Shown: positions 25,465 through 35,586, numbered from the stretch's first letter. The stretch is DNA of 64,000 nt from Rhizobacter sp. Root1221 (GCF_001425785.1 NZ_LMDI01000006.1:62001-126000); one strand, 5' to 3'. Notes: generated from the sequence alone by a model not told the origin. Numbers and translations: made by a program.

Positions 25465-26497
25465 GACCCCCTGGTTTTGGTTGGATGGAAAGCACAGCGC
25501 ACAGTCGCGGCGCGATCGCGTGGATGGGCAAGATGTCCACCGCGGCGTCCAGCGCGACAGCCGCCTTGGGCATGCCATAGACGGCGCAACTGGCCTGGTC
25601 CTGCGCGATGGTGTGGTGGCCCTGGTCGCGCAAGGCCTTCAGGCCGAGCGCACCGTCGCGTCCCATGCCGGTCAGCAGCACGCCGACGATGTCACCCGGC
25701 CACAGGGCACACGCGCTGTGGAAGAACACGTCGACCGACGGACGGTAGACATAGTCCCGCGGGACGGGCGTGTAGGCCAGTCGCTCACCGGGCTCAAGCC
25801 GCAGATGGTCGTTGGTGGCGGCGAGCAGGACCGTGCCGCGGGCCGGCCGATCGCCCTCGCGGGCCACCTGCACCGGCAACACCGAATGCTGCCCCAGCCA
25901 CTGCGCCATGCCGGCGGCGAACTGCTCGTCCACATGCTGGACGATGACCACGGCGGCCGGGAAGTCCGCCGGCAGGCCGCGCAGCAGCGTTGCAAGCGCC
26001 GCCGGCCCACCCGCGGATGCGCCGATCGCGACCAACTGCCGTGCACGCGTCCCGCGCGATACCGCGGCAGACCGGGCGGCGATGGCGCCGGCCGGGACGC
26101 TGTCGCCGATCAGCTTGCCAATGATTTCGATCTTTGCCAGCAGAGGTGCGGCGCCAGCGCGAAGGTCACCGCCGCCGAGCACCGGCGTATCGACGACATC
26201 GAGTGCGCCGTGGCCCATCGCGTCGAAGATGCGAGCGGTGTTGGCACCCATGTCGGCCGTGACGAGCAGGATGGCGCACGGTGTCTCGGCCATGATGAGG
26301 CGTGTGGCCTCGACGCCGTCCATCTCCGGCATCAGCAGGTCCATGAGCACGAGGTCAGGCCGCAGTTCGGCGCAGCGCTGCACCGCCTGCGCGCCGTTCC
26401 CGGCCACCCAGACGACGCGGTGTTCCGGCCGCAGCGCCAGCACGCGCCGCAGGGCCTCCACCGCCATTGGCAGGTCGTTGACGATGGCGATCTTCAT
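25451..26497 (-). CDS. wspF: WspF, CheB-type methylesterase
   Basis: A 348-residue protein with an N-terminal receiver domain (VLMDLLMPEMDGVEA) and a C-terminal CheB methylesterase domain. The catalytic triad is visible: Ser in IGASAGGPAAL, His in IVQHVDEQF and Asp in GMGRDGALGL. In the Wsp pathway it removes methyl groups from the receptor WspA and so resets the signal. Loss of WspF classically yields wrinkly, high c-di-GMP cells. The start ATG overlaps the wspE stop (ATGA). The gene looks intact here. Confidence 0.94.
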   Translation of the reverse strand: MKIAIVNDLPMAVEALRRVLALRPEHRVVWVAGNGAQAVQRCAELRPDLVLMDLLMPEMDGVEATRLIMAETPCAILLVTADMGANTARIFDAMGHGALDVVDTPVLGGGDLRAGAAPLLAKIEIIGKLIGDSVPAGAIAARSAAVSRGTRARQLVAIGASAGGPAALATLLRGLPADFPAAVVIVQHVDEQFAAGMAQWLGQHSVLPVQVAREGDRPARGTVLLAATNDHLRLEPGERLAYTPVPRDYVYRPSVDVFFHSACALWPGDIVGVLLTGMGRDGALGLKALRDQGHHTIAQDQASCAVYGMPKAAVALDAAVDILPIHAIAPRLCAVLSIQPKPGGHDGP

Positions 26498-28725
26498 GCC
26501 ATGGCCTCGCCGATCAGGTCGACGGCCGCCTGCAGCAGCGTCTGGTCATGAAAGCTGCCCTTGGTCAGGTAGTGGTCGGCCCCGGCCTCCAGCCCGCGCC
26601 GGCGATCGTCGGCGCGGTCCTTGTACGACATGATCATCACCGGCATCGACTTCAGGTTCAGATCCTTCTTGACCAGCGTGACCAGCTCGATGCCATCCAT
26701 GCGCGGCATGTCGATGTCGGTCACCAGCAGGTCGAAGTGACCGGTGCGCACGGCGTTCCAGCCGTCCATGCCGTCAACGGCGACCTCGACGTCGTAGCCG
26801 TGCTGCGCCAGCAGCTTGCGTTCGAGCTCGCGCACCGTCAGCGAGTCGTCGACCACCAGCACGCGTTTGCGCTTCTTCCCGTCGGCGGCGATGCCACCCG
26901 GTTGCACCTGGCTCAGCTGCCCGGATGCGATCAGCTTCTGCACCGATCGGATCATGTCCTCGATGTCGATGAGGAGCACCGGCGAGCCATCCTCCATCAG
27001 TGCACCGGCGCTGATGTCCTTGATCTTTCCAAGGCGCGGGTCGAGCGCCTGCACCACGAGCTCGCGTTCGCCGAGGAAACGGTCGACCACCAGGCCATAG
27101 GTGTCGTCGTGGTCGCCGACGACGATGACCGACAGGTCGCCGCCGGACGTTTGCGGCTCGCCCGCCTGGAGAATCTGATGCGCGGTGACGAGGCCGATAC
27201 GCCGCCCGTCCACGTCGACGTGCTGCCGCCCCTCGAGCACTTCGACCTGCTGCGGCGCGAGTTTCAAGGCGCGAACGATGCGCGCCAGCGGGAAGGCGTA
27301 GGGCTCGCCGCCGATGTCCACGAGCAAGGTGCGCACGACCGACAGCGTGAGCGGCAATTGCAATTGAAAGCGTGTCCCGTGGCCGGCCTGCGTCGACACC
27401 CGAACGCTGCCGCGAACCTGCTTCACCATGTCCTGCACGACGTCCAGCCCGACGCCGCGGCCGGAAATCTCGGTCACGCGATCGCTGAGCGTGAAGCCCG
27501 GCAGGAACAGGAACTCCAGCAGTTCGGCCTCCGACAGCTCGGCCGCGATCTCGACCTTGGTGTGATTGCGCTCGACCACGGCGCGGCGCAGCACATCGAG
27601 GGCGATGCCGCGGCCGTCGTCGGACACGGTGATCTGCAGCGCCCCGGCACTGTGGCGCGCTTCCAGCCGCACGAGGCCTTCCGCGGCTTTGCCCGCGGCG
27701 CGGCGCTGCTCGGGCGACTCGATGCCGTGGTCGAGCGCATTGCGCAGCAGGTGACCCAGCGGTGCGTCCAGCCTCTCGAGTACGTCGCGGTCCACCGGCG
27801 TCTCGGCACCGACGATGTCGAGCCTGACCTGCTTGCCGAGCGAGCGGCCAAGGTCGCGCAGCATGCGCGGCATGGCCTGGACACCGTCGGCGAACGACCG
27901 CATGCGACAGGCCACCGCTTCGTCATACAGCCGGCGCGACAAGTCGGCCGAGCGCCGCTCGAAGGTCTCCAGGTCGTCGAGCCCCTGCGCCAACAGCTGT
28001 TCGCATTCGAGCACGCGGCGCTTGACCTCGTGCAGTGCCGCGCGAGACCGGTCTTCCAGAGGGGACGTCGGCCCATCGTCGCGCATCGCGTCGAGCCCTT
28101 GCACGGTCTGGTGCTGCAGCCGCTTGAGCCGCAGCAGCGAACGGGCGAAGGGATTGAGCCAGCGCGCGGCCACCAGCGATTCGCCAGCCAGGCCGAGCAG
28201 CCGGTTCAGGTTGTCGGCGGTGACGCGCACGACGCGGTCCGAGTTGTCTCGCGCGGCCACGGTCGCAGGGGTCGCGGGCGCGGCGCCCGACGCCGGCCCA
28301 GCCCCATCCGGCGCCGGATCGCCTTCGCCGTTGGTCTGCATCGCGTGTGCCAGCGACTCGACGAATGCCGTCACTTTCGGCGCATCGGCCTGGTCCGTTC
28401 CGGAGGTTTTGGCGAGGTGTGCCAGCAGATCCACGCCGCCGAGCAACGGGTCGATGTGGCCCTGGCGCAATCGCAGCCGGCCCTCTTGCGCGGCGACAAA
28501 GCAGTCTTCCATGGCATGGGCCACTTTCACCGCGGCGCCGATGCCGACGATGCTGGCCGCACCCTTGAGCGAATGGGCGGCGCGCATGCAGGCCTCGAGC
28601 TGGTCGGCCGCATCTGGGTCCCGCTCCAAGGCGAGCAGTCCCGCCGTCAGCAACGGCGCGTGGTTCTCCACCTCGATGCGAAAGAGCGCCAGCATCGACA
28701 GTTCGCTGAGATCATCGCTGCTCAT
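26494..28725 (-). CDS. wspE: WspE, CheA-type hybrid histidine kinase
   Basis: A 743-residue kinase. It has an N-terminal Hpt domain with the phospho-histidine in AAHSLKGAASIVG and a dimerisation region. The ATPase domain carries LRNALDHGIESPEQR, VSDDGRGI and GRGVGLDVVQDMVK. A CheW-like domain (about residues 455-585) and a C-terminal receiver (VLVVDDSLTVREL, LLVTDIDMPRMDG, HYLTKGSF) follow. The fused receiver distinguishes WspE from chemotaxis CheA. It phosphorylates WspR and WspF. The gene is preceded by a 57-bp gap after wspD and coupled by ATGA to wspF. Confidence 0.95.
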   Translation of the reverse strand: MSSDDLSELSMLALFRIEVENHAPLLTAGLLALERDPDAADQLEACMRAAHSLKGAASIVGIGAAVKVAHAMEDCFVAAQEGRLRLRQGHIDPLLGGVDLLAHLAKTSGTDQADAPKVTAFVESLAHAMQTNGEGDPAPDGAGPASGAAPATPATVAARDNSDRVVRVTADNLNRLLGLAGESLVAARWLNPFARSLLRLKRLQHQTVQGLDAMRDDGPTSPLEDRSRAALHEVKRRVLECEQLLAQGLDDLETFERRSADLSRRLYDEAVACRMRSFADGVQAMPRMLRDLGRSLGKQVRLDIVGAETPVDRDVLERLDAPLGHLLRNALDHGIESPEQRRAAGKAAEGLVRLEARHSAGALQITVSDDGRGIALDVLRRAVVERNHTKVEIAAELSEAELLEFLFLPGFTLSDRVTEISGRGVGLDVVQDMVKQVRGSVRVSTQAGHGTRFQLQLPLTLSVVRTLLVDIGGEPYAFPLARIVRALKLAPQQVEVLEGRQHVDVDGRRIGLVTAHQILQAGEPQTSGGDLSVIVVGDHDDTYGLVVDRFLGERELVVQALDPRLGKIKDISAGALMEDGSPVLLIDIEDMIRSVQKLIASGQLSQVQPGGIAADGKKRKRVLVVDDSLTVRELERKLLAQHGYDVEVAVDGMDGWNAVRTGHFDLLVTDIDMPRMDGIELVTLVKKDLNLKSMPVMIMSYKDRADDRRRGLEAGADHYLTKGSFHDQTLLQAAVDLIGEAMA

Positions 28726-28782
28726 TGGGCATCCTCATGCTGCGCACGTCGGCATTCGCCCTCGGCAAAGCAGCCTGCGGGC

Positions 28783-29556
28783 TCATGCCAAGCTCCGGTG
28801 GAGTGTGTAGAACAGCAGTTGCTCGTCAAGCAGGCCGACCGCGTGTTCATGGGTGCACGCCGGCGCTTCGCGCCGCCCTGCGAGAGGGGTTCGCCCGCCT
28901 TCGGGCGGCCGGACGACGGGCTCGTTCCACGCCAGGATCGCTCTGGCGTAGGTGGCCGTGGCGCGTGCGACGGTGGCGGGCACCGCCTTCAGTGCGCCCG
29001 GATCGAAGCGCACGATGCCGTGCATTTCGTCGGCCGTGAAGCCCAGGCGCCGGCCATCGAGGCCGATCACCACCAGGCGCTGCGATCCCAGGCGTTGCCG
29101 TGGCGCATGACCGGTCCCGGTCGAGTGCGCCAGGCCAAGCACGCTGCCGAGTGACACGCAAACCAGCAGTTCACCGCGCACATTGGCAACACCCTGCACG
29201 ATACCGCCGCGCCGGTTCGGCAGCGAATGAATTGCAGGCAAGGCAGCAACCTCCCGGAACACCGGCGTCGGCAAAGCCAGCCATTCGGCACCGATGCGAA
29301 AGATGACCACGGAGTCCACGTCCTGCCCAGCCTCGGGCGCCTGCGCCATGTGACGCGTGCAATCGGCGAGGTAGCCGGGCGGAGCTTCCCGGTCCAGCAG
29401 GGCCGATGCGGCGGCAGCGTGGACCGGACAGCGGCTGCAGTGCACGTGCTGCCTCAGTTCCGCGCAGGAGCGATCGCCGCGCACGCCGATGCGGTTCCAG
29501 CAATCGTCGATGGCGGCATGCGCCGGGCCGGCAGCGAGGGTAGACGCGGCGTGCAT
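28783..29556 (-). CDS. wspD: WspD, CheW-like coupling protein
   Basis: A 257-residue protein. A leader with a cysteine-rich stretch (VHCSRCPVH) precedes a CheW domain (VVIFRIGAEWLALPT, then IVQGVANVRGELLVCVSLGS, then LGFTADEMHGIVRF). It links WspA receptor clusters to WspE. The start at ATG 29554-29556 follows the wspC stop by one base. Near the C-terminus, RPPEGGRTPLAGRREAP is encoded by a GC-rich palindromic segment (28892-28907 and flanks) that resembles intergenic repeats. An inserted repeat that was kept in frame is possible. Confidence 0.9.
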   Translation of the reverse strand: MHAASTLAAGPAHAAIDDCWNRIGVRGDRSCAELRQHVHCSRCPVHAAAASALLDREAPPGYLADCTRHMAQAPEAGQDVDSVVIFRIGAEWLALPTPVFREVAALPAIHSLPNRRGGIVQGVANVRGELLVCVSLGSVLGLAHSTGTGHAPRQRLGSQRLVVIGLDGRRLGFTADEMHGIVRFDPGALKAVPATVARATATYARAILAWNEPVVRPPEGGRTPLAGRREAPACTHEHAVGLLDEQLLFYTLHRSLA

Positions 29557-29557
29557 C

Positions 29558-30808
29558 TCAGGCCCCGCCGCCTTGCTGCAGCCGGCTCGCGCGCCGCTGC
29601 AAGCGTTGCGCGCCGGCCGCATCGCCCTGCTTTTGCAGCAACAGGGCGAGGTGGACCAGCGCCTCGTGGTGATTCGGTTCCAGGTAGAGCGCCTTGCGGT
29701 ACTGATCGGCGGCATCGTCCGTCTTGCCACTCGCATCGCGCACCAGGCCGAGCAGGTTGTACGCCTCGGCCGTGGGACCGCGCTCGCGCAGATGCGCTTC
29801 GCAGAGCGCCGCAGCCTCGGCCAGGTGCCCCTGGTCGGCAAGGCGCCGCGCGCGGTCGATGCCCGTTGTCGCTTCAGCCCGCGCAGCCGTTCGCGGCGTG
29901 GCGGCAGGCGGCGCCACCCGGGGCCGGGCGGGCCGTGGGGCCGCGGCCGCTGGTGCCAGCGCACGAATGGGCCTGGATGGCGCCGGGGTTGCGCGAAGCG
30001 TCGTGCCACCACCGGGGGCGGACCCCTTGCGGAAGGCAAACGCGAGTGGCAGCTTCGCTGAGACGAAACCGTGGTCCGACAGCAGGGCCGTTTCGGAAGG
30101 GCCGACGAACAGCCACCCGCACGGCGTGAGCAGCCGGCCCAACACCGCGATGGCACGGTCTTGCGTGACGCGGTCGAAATAGATCAGCACGTTGCGGCAA
30201 AAAATGACGTCGTACAGTTCCGCCTCGGCCACGAGACCGTCCAGCAGGTTGCCGTGCCGAAACTTCACCAGCCGCTGCACCGCGTCGGCCGGGCTGTGGC
30301 CGCCCGCGGTCGCGACGAAGTGGCGATCACGGAAAGCCAGGTCGCCGCCGCGAAACGAGTTGCGGCCGTACACCGCCCCCTGTGCCCTCGCCAGCGCGCG
30401 GTGGCTGATGTCGACGGCATCGATGCGCAGCGCGCTTGCCGGGAAGCCGGCGTCGAGCAACGCCATGGCCATCGAATAGGGCTCCTCCCCCGTGGAGCAC
30501 GGCACGCTCAGCAAGCGCAACACGCCCTGTGCCTGGCGTGGCGACCGCTCATCGCGGAGCAGGCGCGCCAGCGCCACGAAGGATGCGGGGTCGCGGAAGA
30601 ACCAGGTCTCCGGAACGACCACCGCCTCGATGAGTTCCTGCAACTCGGTGCCCGAGCCGCTGAGCCGATCCCAATAGCTCCGCGCGTCCGCCAGCCCGCA
30701 AGCCGACACCCGCTCCTGCACCGCGCGCTCGACGGACGCCGAACCGATGGAGGCCGCATCCAGGCCCATCTTCTGCTTCAACAATTGCTCGAAACGGGCG
30801 GTGTCCAT
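29558..30808 (-). CDS. wspC: WspC, CheR-type methyltransferase with TPR region
   Basis: A 416-residue protein. The N-terminal CheR domains (VVPETWFFRDPASFVAL, LLSVPCSTGEEPYSMAM as SAM-binding loop, DVIFCRNVLIYFD) methylate the receptor WspA. An alanine- and arginine-rich linker (about residues 265-320) leads to a C-terminal tetratricopeptide region (AEAYNLLGLVRDASGKTDDA, then YRKALYLEPNHHEALVHLAL) typical of WspC. The ATG at 30808 shares one base with the wspB stop (TGATG). An upstream GTG at 30811 is a less likely start. Confidence 0.93.
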   Translation of the reverse strand: MDTARFEQLLKQKMGLDAASIGSASVERAVQERVSACGLADARSYWDRLSGSGTELQELIEAVVVPETWFFRDPASFVALARLLRDERSPRQAQGVLRLLSVPCSTGEEPYSMAMALLDAGFPASALRIDAVDISHRALARAQGAVYGRNSFRGGDLAFRDRHFVATAGGHSPADAVQRLVKFRHGNLLDGLVAEAELYDVIFCRNVLIYFDRVTQDRAIAVLGRLLTPCGWLFVGPSETALLSDHGFVSAKLPLAFAFRKGSAPGGGTTLRATPAPSRPIRALAPAAAAPRPARPRVAPPAATPRTAARAEATTGIDRARRLADQGHLAEAAALCEAHLRERGPTAEAYNLLGLVRDASGKTDDAADQYRKALYLEPNHHEALVHLALLLQKQGDAAGAQRLQRRASRLQQGGGA

Positions 30809-31269
30809 CACGCTGCCTTGGCCTCATCGAACAACAGCGCACGCAGCGGCGCCGGGAGCAGGCGCTGCACCTCGATGCGCTGGATCAGCCCGCGCGCGTC
30901 GGCGGTCACCGGCCCCAGATAGGACGCTGCGCCAACGCTCACGCCGGCCGCAACGAAGTCCGCCGGGTCACGGCGCAGCGTTTCCGTCGCCCTTTCGGCC
31001 AGCAGGCCGAGCAGGTGCGGCCCGTCGACAGGGTCGGGGAACTGCACGAGCACGATGCGCGTGCTCAGGCGCGCCGCCGCCGGGCACCCGAGCGCGAGTT
31101 CGCTCAGGTCGATGACCGGCACCGGGACACCCCGGTATTGGCACAGGCCGGCCACCGCCGGCGGCGCGTGGGGGATCGCCTTCACGCCCAGCCGCGGCAG
31201 CACGGCGACGACCTGGCCCGCGTCTAGCGCGTAGCGTTCACCGCCCAGCTGAAAGAGGAGGAACAGCAT
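30808..31269 (-). CDS. wspB: WspB, CheW-like coupling protein
   Basis: A 153-residue single CheW domain: MLFLLFQLGGERYALDAGQV, then GLCQYRGVPVPVIDLSELAL, then DPVDGPHLLGLLAERATETL. In the Wsp system two CheW-type proteins, WspB and WspD, couple WspA to WspE and help place the complex. It lies 18 bp downstream of wspA and is translationally coupled to wspC. Confidence 0.92.
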   Translation of the reverse strand: MLFLLFQLGGERYALDAGQVVAVLPRLGVKAIPHAPPAVAGLCQYRGVPVPVIDLSELALGCPAAARLSTRIVLVQFPDPVDGPHLLGLLAERATETLRRDPADFVAAGVSVGAASYLGPVTADARGLIQRIEVQRLLPAPLRALLFDEAKAA

Positions 31270-31287
31270 CCGGCTGGCCCTCGCACC

Positions 31288-32922
31288 TCAAGCCTTCACC
31301 AGTTTGAAGCGCGAGACGCCGCTGCGCAGCACGCCGGCCGCCTGGTGCAAGCCGTCGATCGCCTGGCCCGACTGGCGCAGCGAGTCGACTGTCTGCTGGG
31401 CAGCTTCGCTCAGCTGTGTCAGCGCCTGGCTGATCTGCTCGGCCCCGGTCGCCTGCGCCTGCACGCCCTCGCTGACCGCATCGAAACGCGGCGCCAACGC
31501 CTGCACCTGCGCGATGATCTGCGACAGCTGCGCGCCAACCTCCTGGACCTCCTGCATGCCGCGGCGCACCTCCTCGGAGAACTTGTCCATGCCCATCACG
31601 CCGGCCGACACGGCGGACTGCATCTCCTTGACCATCTGCTCGATGTCGTAGGTGGCCACGGCGGTTTGGTCGGCGAGCCGGCGGATCTCCGTGGCCACCA
31701 CGCCGAAGCCGCGCCCGTATTCGCCGGCCTTCTCGGCCTCGATGGCAGCGTTCAGCGACAGCAGGTTGGTCTGGTCGGCCACCTTGGTGATGGTGGTGAC
31801 GACCTGATTGATGTTGCCGGCCTTGTCGCTCAGTACGGCGAGTTTGGCGTTGATCGACCCTACCGCCTCCATCACGTTGTGCATGGTCTCGGTCATGCGC
31901 CGCAAACCTTCCTGCCCGCCGCCCGCCAGCAGGGCAGTCTCCTCGGCGACCTGCGACACCTCGCTCATCGTCTTCACCAGTTCGCGCGAGGTGGCGGAAA
32001 TTTCCTTGGACGTGGCGCCGATCTCGGTGGTCGTCGCGGCGATTTCGCTGGCGGTGGCCTGTTGCTCCTTGGACGTGGCGGCGATCTCGGTCGCCGAGGT
32101 GTTGACCTGGATGCCAGACTGCTGGACCTGGCCAAACAACACCATCAGTTGCTCCGTCATCCGATTGAACCCCTGCGCCAGCGTGCCGAACTCGTCGCGC
32201 CGCTCCAGGTCCATCCGCTGGGTCAAGTCACCGGTGCTGATCGCGTCGGTGGCCGTGAGCAACCGGCCCAGCGGCCGGGTGATCGATCGCAGCAGGACGT
32301 AGCCGAGCGCCAGCGCCAGCAACAGCGCCGCGGCGAGGCTGACCACGATGGCAATGTTGGCCACCGCGACCGATCTGGTGATCTCCCGGCCTGACTCCTC
32401 GCCATCCGCCATGTTGTAGTTGACGAGGGATTGCACGGCGGCGCGGACCTTCTCGAACTGCGGATCGAGCTGGCCGTGCAGCAGTGCCCGGGCTTGTTCG
32501 TTCTTCTTGGCCGCGCTCAGCTTCAGGATGTCCTCCTGCGTTCGCAGGTAGACATCGGCAGCGTGAAGGCTCTTGAACGCCTCGTAGTTCTCGCGATCCC
32601 CGGCCGTGAAGATGGTGGCCTCGTAGCTCCTGGCCAGGTTCTCGAGCCTTGCCCGGTTGCCCAGCAGTTGCGACTCGACCTTGCGGGCCTCGGCTTCATC
32701 CGTCTCGAACACCTGCGCCTGGGTCAATGCGAAGTTCTCTTGCCAGGCGACCATCAGTTGACTGCTGTGCAACATGCCGGGCAGGGCCTCCTTCTGAATG
32801 ACGGTCGCGTCCTGCGCCACGCGCGCGAGGCAGGCGTAGGCGACAGCGCCCATGACGATCATCAACGCCAGCACGGCTGCGAAGCTGGCGAGAATGCGGT
32901 GTCGTATGGTCCAGGCGTCCAT
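31288..32922 (-). CDS. wspA: WspA, methyl-accepting chemoreceptor
   Basis: A 544-residue membrane receptor. The first membrane helix is [20 protein letters not shown] near residue 10. A roughly 160-residue periplasmic four-helix sensor follows, then a second helix ([21 protein letters not shown]), a HAMP domain ([20 protein letters not shown]) and a long cytoplasmic signalling coiled coil with the hairpin tip [20 protein letters not shown]. The ATG at 32922 is preceded by GAGGGAG. Upstream in-frame starts would only add unlikely sequence. The length and gene order match WspA, which responds to surface contact or envelope stress and not to a taxis ligand. Confidence 0.94.
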   Translation of the reverse strand: MDAWTIRHRILASFAAVLALMIVMGAVAYACLARVAQDATVIQKEALPGMLHSSQLMVAWQENFALTQAQVFETDEAEARKVESQLLGNRARLENLARSYEATIFTAGDRENYEAFKSLHAADVYLRTQEDILKLSAAKKNEQARALLHGQLDPQFEKVRAAVQSLVNYNMADGEESGREITRSVAVANIAIVVSLAAALLLALALGYVLLRSITRPLGRLLTATDAISTGDLTQRMDLERRDEFGTLAQGFNRMTEQLMVLFGQVQQSGIQVNTSATEIAATSKEQQATASEIAATTTEIGATSKEISATSRELVKTMSEVSQVAEETALLAGGGQEGLRRMTETMHNVMEAVGSINAKLAVLSDKAGNINQVVTTITKVADQTNLLSLNAAIEAEKAGEYGRGFGVVATEIRRLADQTAVATYDIEQMVKEMQSAVSAGVMGMDKFSEEVRRGMQEVQEVGAQLSQIIAQVQALAPRFDAVSEGVQAQATGAEQISQALTQLSEAAQQTVDSLRQSGQAIDGLHQAAGVLRSGVSRFKLVKA

Positions 32923-33161
32923 GAAGTTCGGCTCCCTCACCATGGATTGCGCCTCACCCGGCCCCGGCGGACAGGTCGACGCGATGCACTGGACCATACT
33001 CTCTATCCGACGCGCTTTCCATGTGCCGCCACACATAGCGAGTTCACCCAGCCGACTCGTCACGGCGGGGCGAAAACTGGCCGCCCAACATGAGCGAACA
33101 CCTTGACCGCGACCCCGAGCATGGCTGTCGACCGTGAAGGGGGCGCGGCTGCACCTCGGGT

Positions 33162-33887
33162 TCAGACGGTCAGGTAGCCACCGTCCACGGGCAAGGTCAC
33201 GCCAGTGATGTAGCCGGCGGCAGGCGAACAGAGAAAGACGATGGCGTCGGCCACGTCGGCCGGCTGCCCCCAGTGCCCGAGCGGCGTTCGATCCATGATT
33301 CTCCGGCTCGCTTCCTCGTCGCGAGCAAGCCCCTCGGACAGCGGTGTGGTGATCCAGCCCGGAGCGACGGCATTCACACGAACTTTCGCAGCGGCATAGG
33401 ATTGCGCCAGGGACTTGGTCAGTTGGACCACGCCACCCTTGCTTGCCGCATAGGCGGGCCGATCCGCGCTGCCGAAGGTGCTGAACATCGAGGCGACATT
33501 GACGATGCAGCCGCGGGCATGGATGAGCGCAGGCACAGCGAGGCTGCAGGCGCGCATGATCGACGTGAGGTTGACGTCCAGCACGTGCTGGAACACGTCA
33601 AGCTCGTACTCCGCCCGATCGCGGCTGATTCCGGCGCAGTTGACCAACACATCGATCGAGATCTCTTTCGACAGCACCGCCTGCAGTGCCGGCCCATCGG
33701 TCACATCGAGTTCGATGCAACGGATCCGGTCGTGCACTGGCGCGTGCTTTCCGGCGGCTTGCAGGCCCACCGCCAGCACGTTAGCGCCCAACTCCGCCAG
33801 GCGGAGCGCGGTGCCGGCGCCGATCCCCGACGTCCCGCCCATGACGATTGCACGTCGTCCCTCAAAGAGCGTTGCACTGAAAGTCAT
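33162..33887 (-). CDS. SDR family oxidoreductase
   Basis: A 241-residue classical short-chain dehydrogenase: nucleotide-binding [24 protein letters not shown], catalytic Ser (VASMFSTFG), the Tyr-x-x-x-Lys pair in [10 protein letters not shown], and a C-terminal GGYLTV. No obvious basic residue specific for NADP is seen after the first strand, so NAD is slightly favoured. The start at ATG 33887 overlaps the upstream alcohol dehydrogenase stop (ATGA), so the gene is coupled to the dioxygenase-like cupin operon. Probable role: oxidation or reduction of an intermediate in that pathway. The substrate is unknown. Confidence 0.9.
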   Translation of the reverse strand: MTFSATLFEGRRAIVMGGTSGIGAGTALRLAELGANVLAVGLQAAGKHAPVHDRIRCIELDVTDGPALQAVLSKEISIDVLVNCAGISRDRAEYELDVFQHVLDVNLTSIMRACSLAVPALIHARGCIVNVASMFSTFGSADRPAYAASKGGVVQLTKSLAQSYAAAKVRVNAVAPGWITTPLSEGLARDEEASRRIMDRTPLGHWGQPADVADAIVFLCSPAAGYITGVTLPVDGGYLTV

Positions 33888-34942
33888 GCCATATCCTCCC
33901 CATTCGGTGCGACCAGAACCTTGACCTGGTCCTTGTCGGCAAGTAGCGCGTTGAAACCCTGCGATACCGCCTGCGCAAGCGATACCTTCCTCGTGACAAT
34001 CGCGGACGGGTCGATCAGGCCCCTGGCCGTCCACGCCATCAGCGTCGGAAAGACATCCCTGTAGCCGACGCTTGCAGTCAGCCGCAGCTCACGGTTGACG
34101 ATGTCGAAGACGTCGATTTGGGCCTTTCCCATCAAACCAACGAGCACGGCCTCGCCGCCCTTGCGGACACACGCCAGCGTTGAATCGAGCGAGGCCTGTG
34201 AGCCGGCCACTTCGAACGCGATGGCCGCCCCTCGGCCCGAGGTCGCCGCGAAGACCGTGCTGGCGCTGTCCTCGCGGGAGGCATTCACGGCCCTGCTGGC
34301 GCCCATGGCGCCCGCCAGCGCCAGGCGGTTGGCATGCACATCCACCGCGATGATCTCGCCGGCGCCGCATTGACGCAGCATGGCAACCGTCAGCAGGCCG
34401 ACAGGCCCCATGCCGAACACCGCGCAGGCGTCACCTGCTCGCAGCCCACTGGTGCGCACGGCATGCAAAGCAACGGCGGCGGGCTCGAGCGCGGCGGCTT
34501 GATCAAAGCGCACTTCGTCCGGAAGCCGGTGGACCATGTACGCGGGCACCACCACTGATTCCGCCAGCCCGCCGTCGCCCATGAGACCGGCAAATCCCAT
34601 TGAAATGCAGCGGTTGTACTGCCCTTGGCGACAGTACAGGCACTCCCCGCAACGGTACGCCGGTTCGATCGCGACACGCCTGCCGACTTCGATCTCCGGG
34701 TCCACGGACTCGACCACCACGCCGCAGAACTCGTGGCCCAACGTCAACGGCGCGCACCGGCCCGAGATCGGATGCGGGCGTTCGATGGGAATCGCATGCG
34801 GCCCGTCGGCGTACTCGTGCAAGTCGCTCCCGCAGATGCCGCAGTACGCGACCCGAATGCGCACCTCGCCAGGCCGCAATTCGCACGCCACCAGGTCCAC
34901 CAATCGCAGATCCCGCGGCCCGTGCCAACGCAGTGCCTTCAT
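33884..34942 (-). CDS. Zinc-dependent alcohol dehydrogenase, butanediol dehydrogenase-like
   Basis: A 352-residue medium-chain dehydrogenase. Catalytic-zinc ligands are in [13 protein letters not shown] and [10 protein letters not shown]. The structural-zinc cysteine cluster is [15 protein letters not shown], and the Rossmann motif is [14 protein letters not shown]. The subgroup resembles 2,3-butanediol and related secondary-alcohol dehydrogenases. The chosen ATG at 34940-34942 (MKALRWHG) is standard. A GTG at 34951 that overlaps the preceding stop is an alternative. It lies between the SDR and cupin genes in one operon, so it probably oxidises a vicinal diol, acyloin or secondary alcohol. 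Confidence 0.9.
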   Translation of the reverse strand: MKALRWHGPRDLRLVDLVACELRPGEVRIRVAYCGICGSDLHEYADGPHAIPIERPHPISGRCAPLTLGHEFCGVVVESVDPEIEVGRRVAIEPAYRCGECLYCRQGQYNRCISMGFAGLMGDGGLAESVVVPAYMVHRLPDEVRFDQAAALEPAAVALHAVRTSGLRAGDACAVFGMGPVGLLTVAMLRQCGAGEIIAVDVHANRLALAGAMGASRAVNASREDSASTVFAATSGRGAAIAFEVAGSQASLDSTLACVRKGGEAVLVGLMGKAQIDVFDIVNRELRLTASVGYRDVFPTLMAWTARGLIDPSAIVTRKVSLAQAVSQGFNALLADKDQVKVLVAPNGEDMA

Positions 34943-34947
34943 CGCGG

Positions 34948-35475
34948 TCACCGGAACAGTGTGTCTACATGAGCTGCGCCGATGCCGACCTTCTCATAGT
35001 GCTCGCGGCACAGCTGAATGTAGTCATGCACGTCGAAGTGCCCAGTGGAGACGCCCTTCTCGTCGAGCCAGATCAGGGGCCCCTTGACGATGAAGAAAAC
35101 GCGCATCGGATCGGGGTGCTCATAGGAGACCAGCGTGTGACCCTCACCGGGCGTTTCGTACACGAAGCTTCCGGCCGTTGCGATCCAGTCATGCTCGAGA
35201 TAGCCCCACTTGCCAGAAATCGTGAACGCGAAGACCTCATGGGGGTGGTAGTGGCGGTTGACGAGCCCCGGCTTGTCGGCGCGCAGCACATCTGCCCATC
35301 TGTTCTCGCTGGGAGATATCCACAACGGCCGCGAGAAGACGGTTTCGCTGAGGGGCACGTAATAGCGCAAGTCGTCCGTCGCTGCATTCGCGATGTGCAC
35401 CTCTGGCTTGGCGTCTGGCTTGAACACATCAGCGATTGGCGGAATGTTTCGCCAGAATTCGGATTCGACAGTCAT
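34948..35475 (-). CDS. 2,4'-dihydroxyacetophenone dioxygenase-like cupin
   Basis: A 175-residue cupin protein. The metal-binding motif NRHYHPHEVFAFTISG and a second half with EGHTLVSYEHPDPM are the main features, and the whole length (IPPIADVFKPDAKPEVHI to the C-terminus) agrees with the 2,4'-dihydroxyacetophenone dioxygenase family. Characterised members are iron enzymes that split the C-C bond of a 2-hydroxyketone to a carboxylate plus formate. It is the first gene of an operon with two dehydrogenases and divergent from an AraC gene. Inference: cleavage of an aryl or alkyl hydroxyketone produced by the dehydrogenases. The substrate is not certain. Confidence 0.83.
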   Translation of the reverse strand: MTVESEFWRNIPPIADVFKPDAKPEVHIANAATDDLRYYVPLSETVFSRPLWISPSENRWADVLRADKPGLVNRHYHPHEVFAFTISGKWGYLEHDWIATAGSFVYETPGEGHTLVSYEHPDPMRVFFIVKGPLIWLDEKGVSTGHFDVHDYIQLCREHYEKVGIGAAHVDTLFR

Positions 35476-35586
35476 CGTTGCCCCCCTGCAAGCGGTGTGA
35501 GTAGGGCGACTTTGTCTTCAACTGAACGCGGCTGCTGTTCCAGGCGCGACGAGTTGTTTGCGTCACATGGACAACGCAGCAGAGCC

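Noticed and set aside
32923-33161. Promoter of the wsp operon in the 239-bp gap
   Set aside because: A TATGGT-like -10 is present upstream of wspA, but no matching -35 at proper spacing, so no promoter is annotated.
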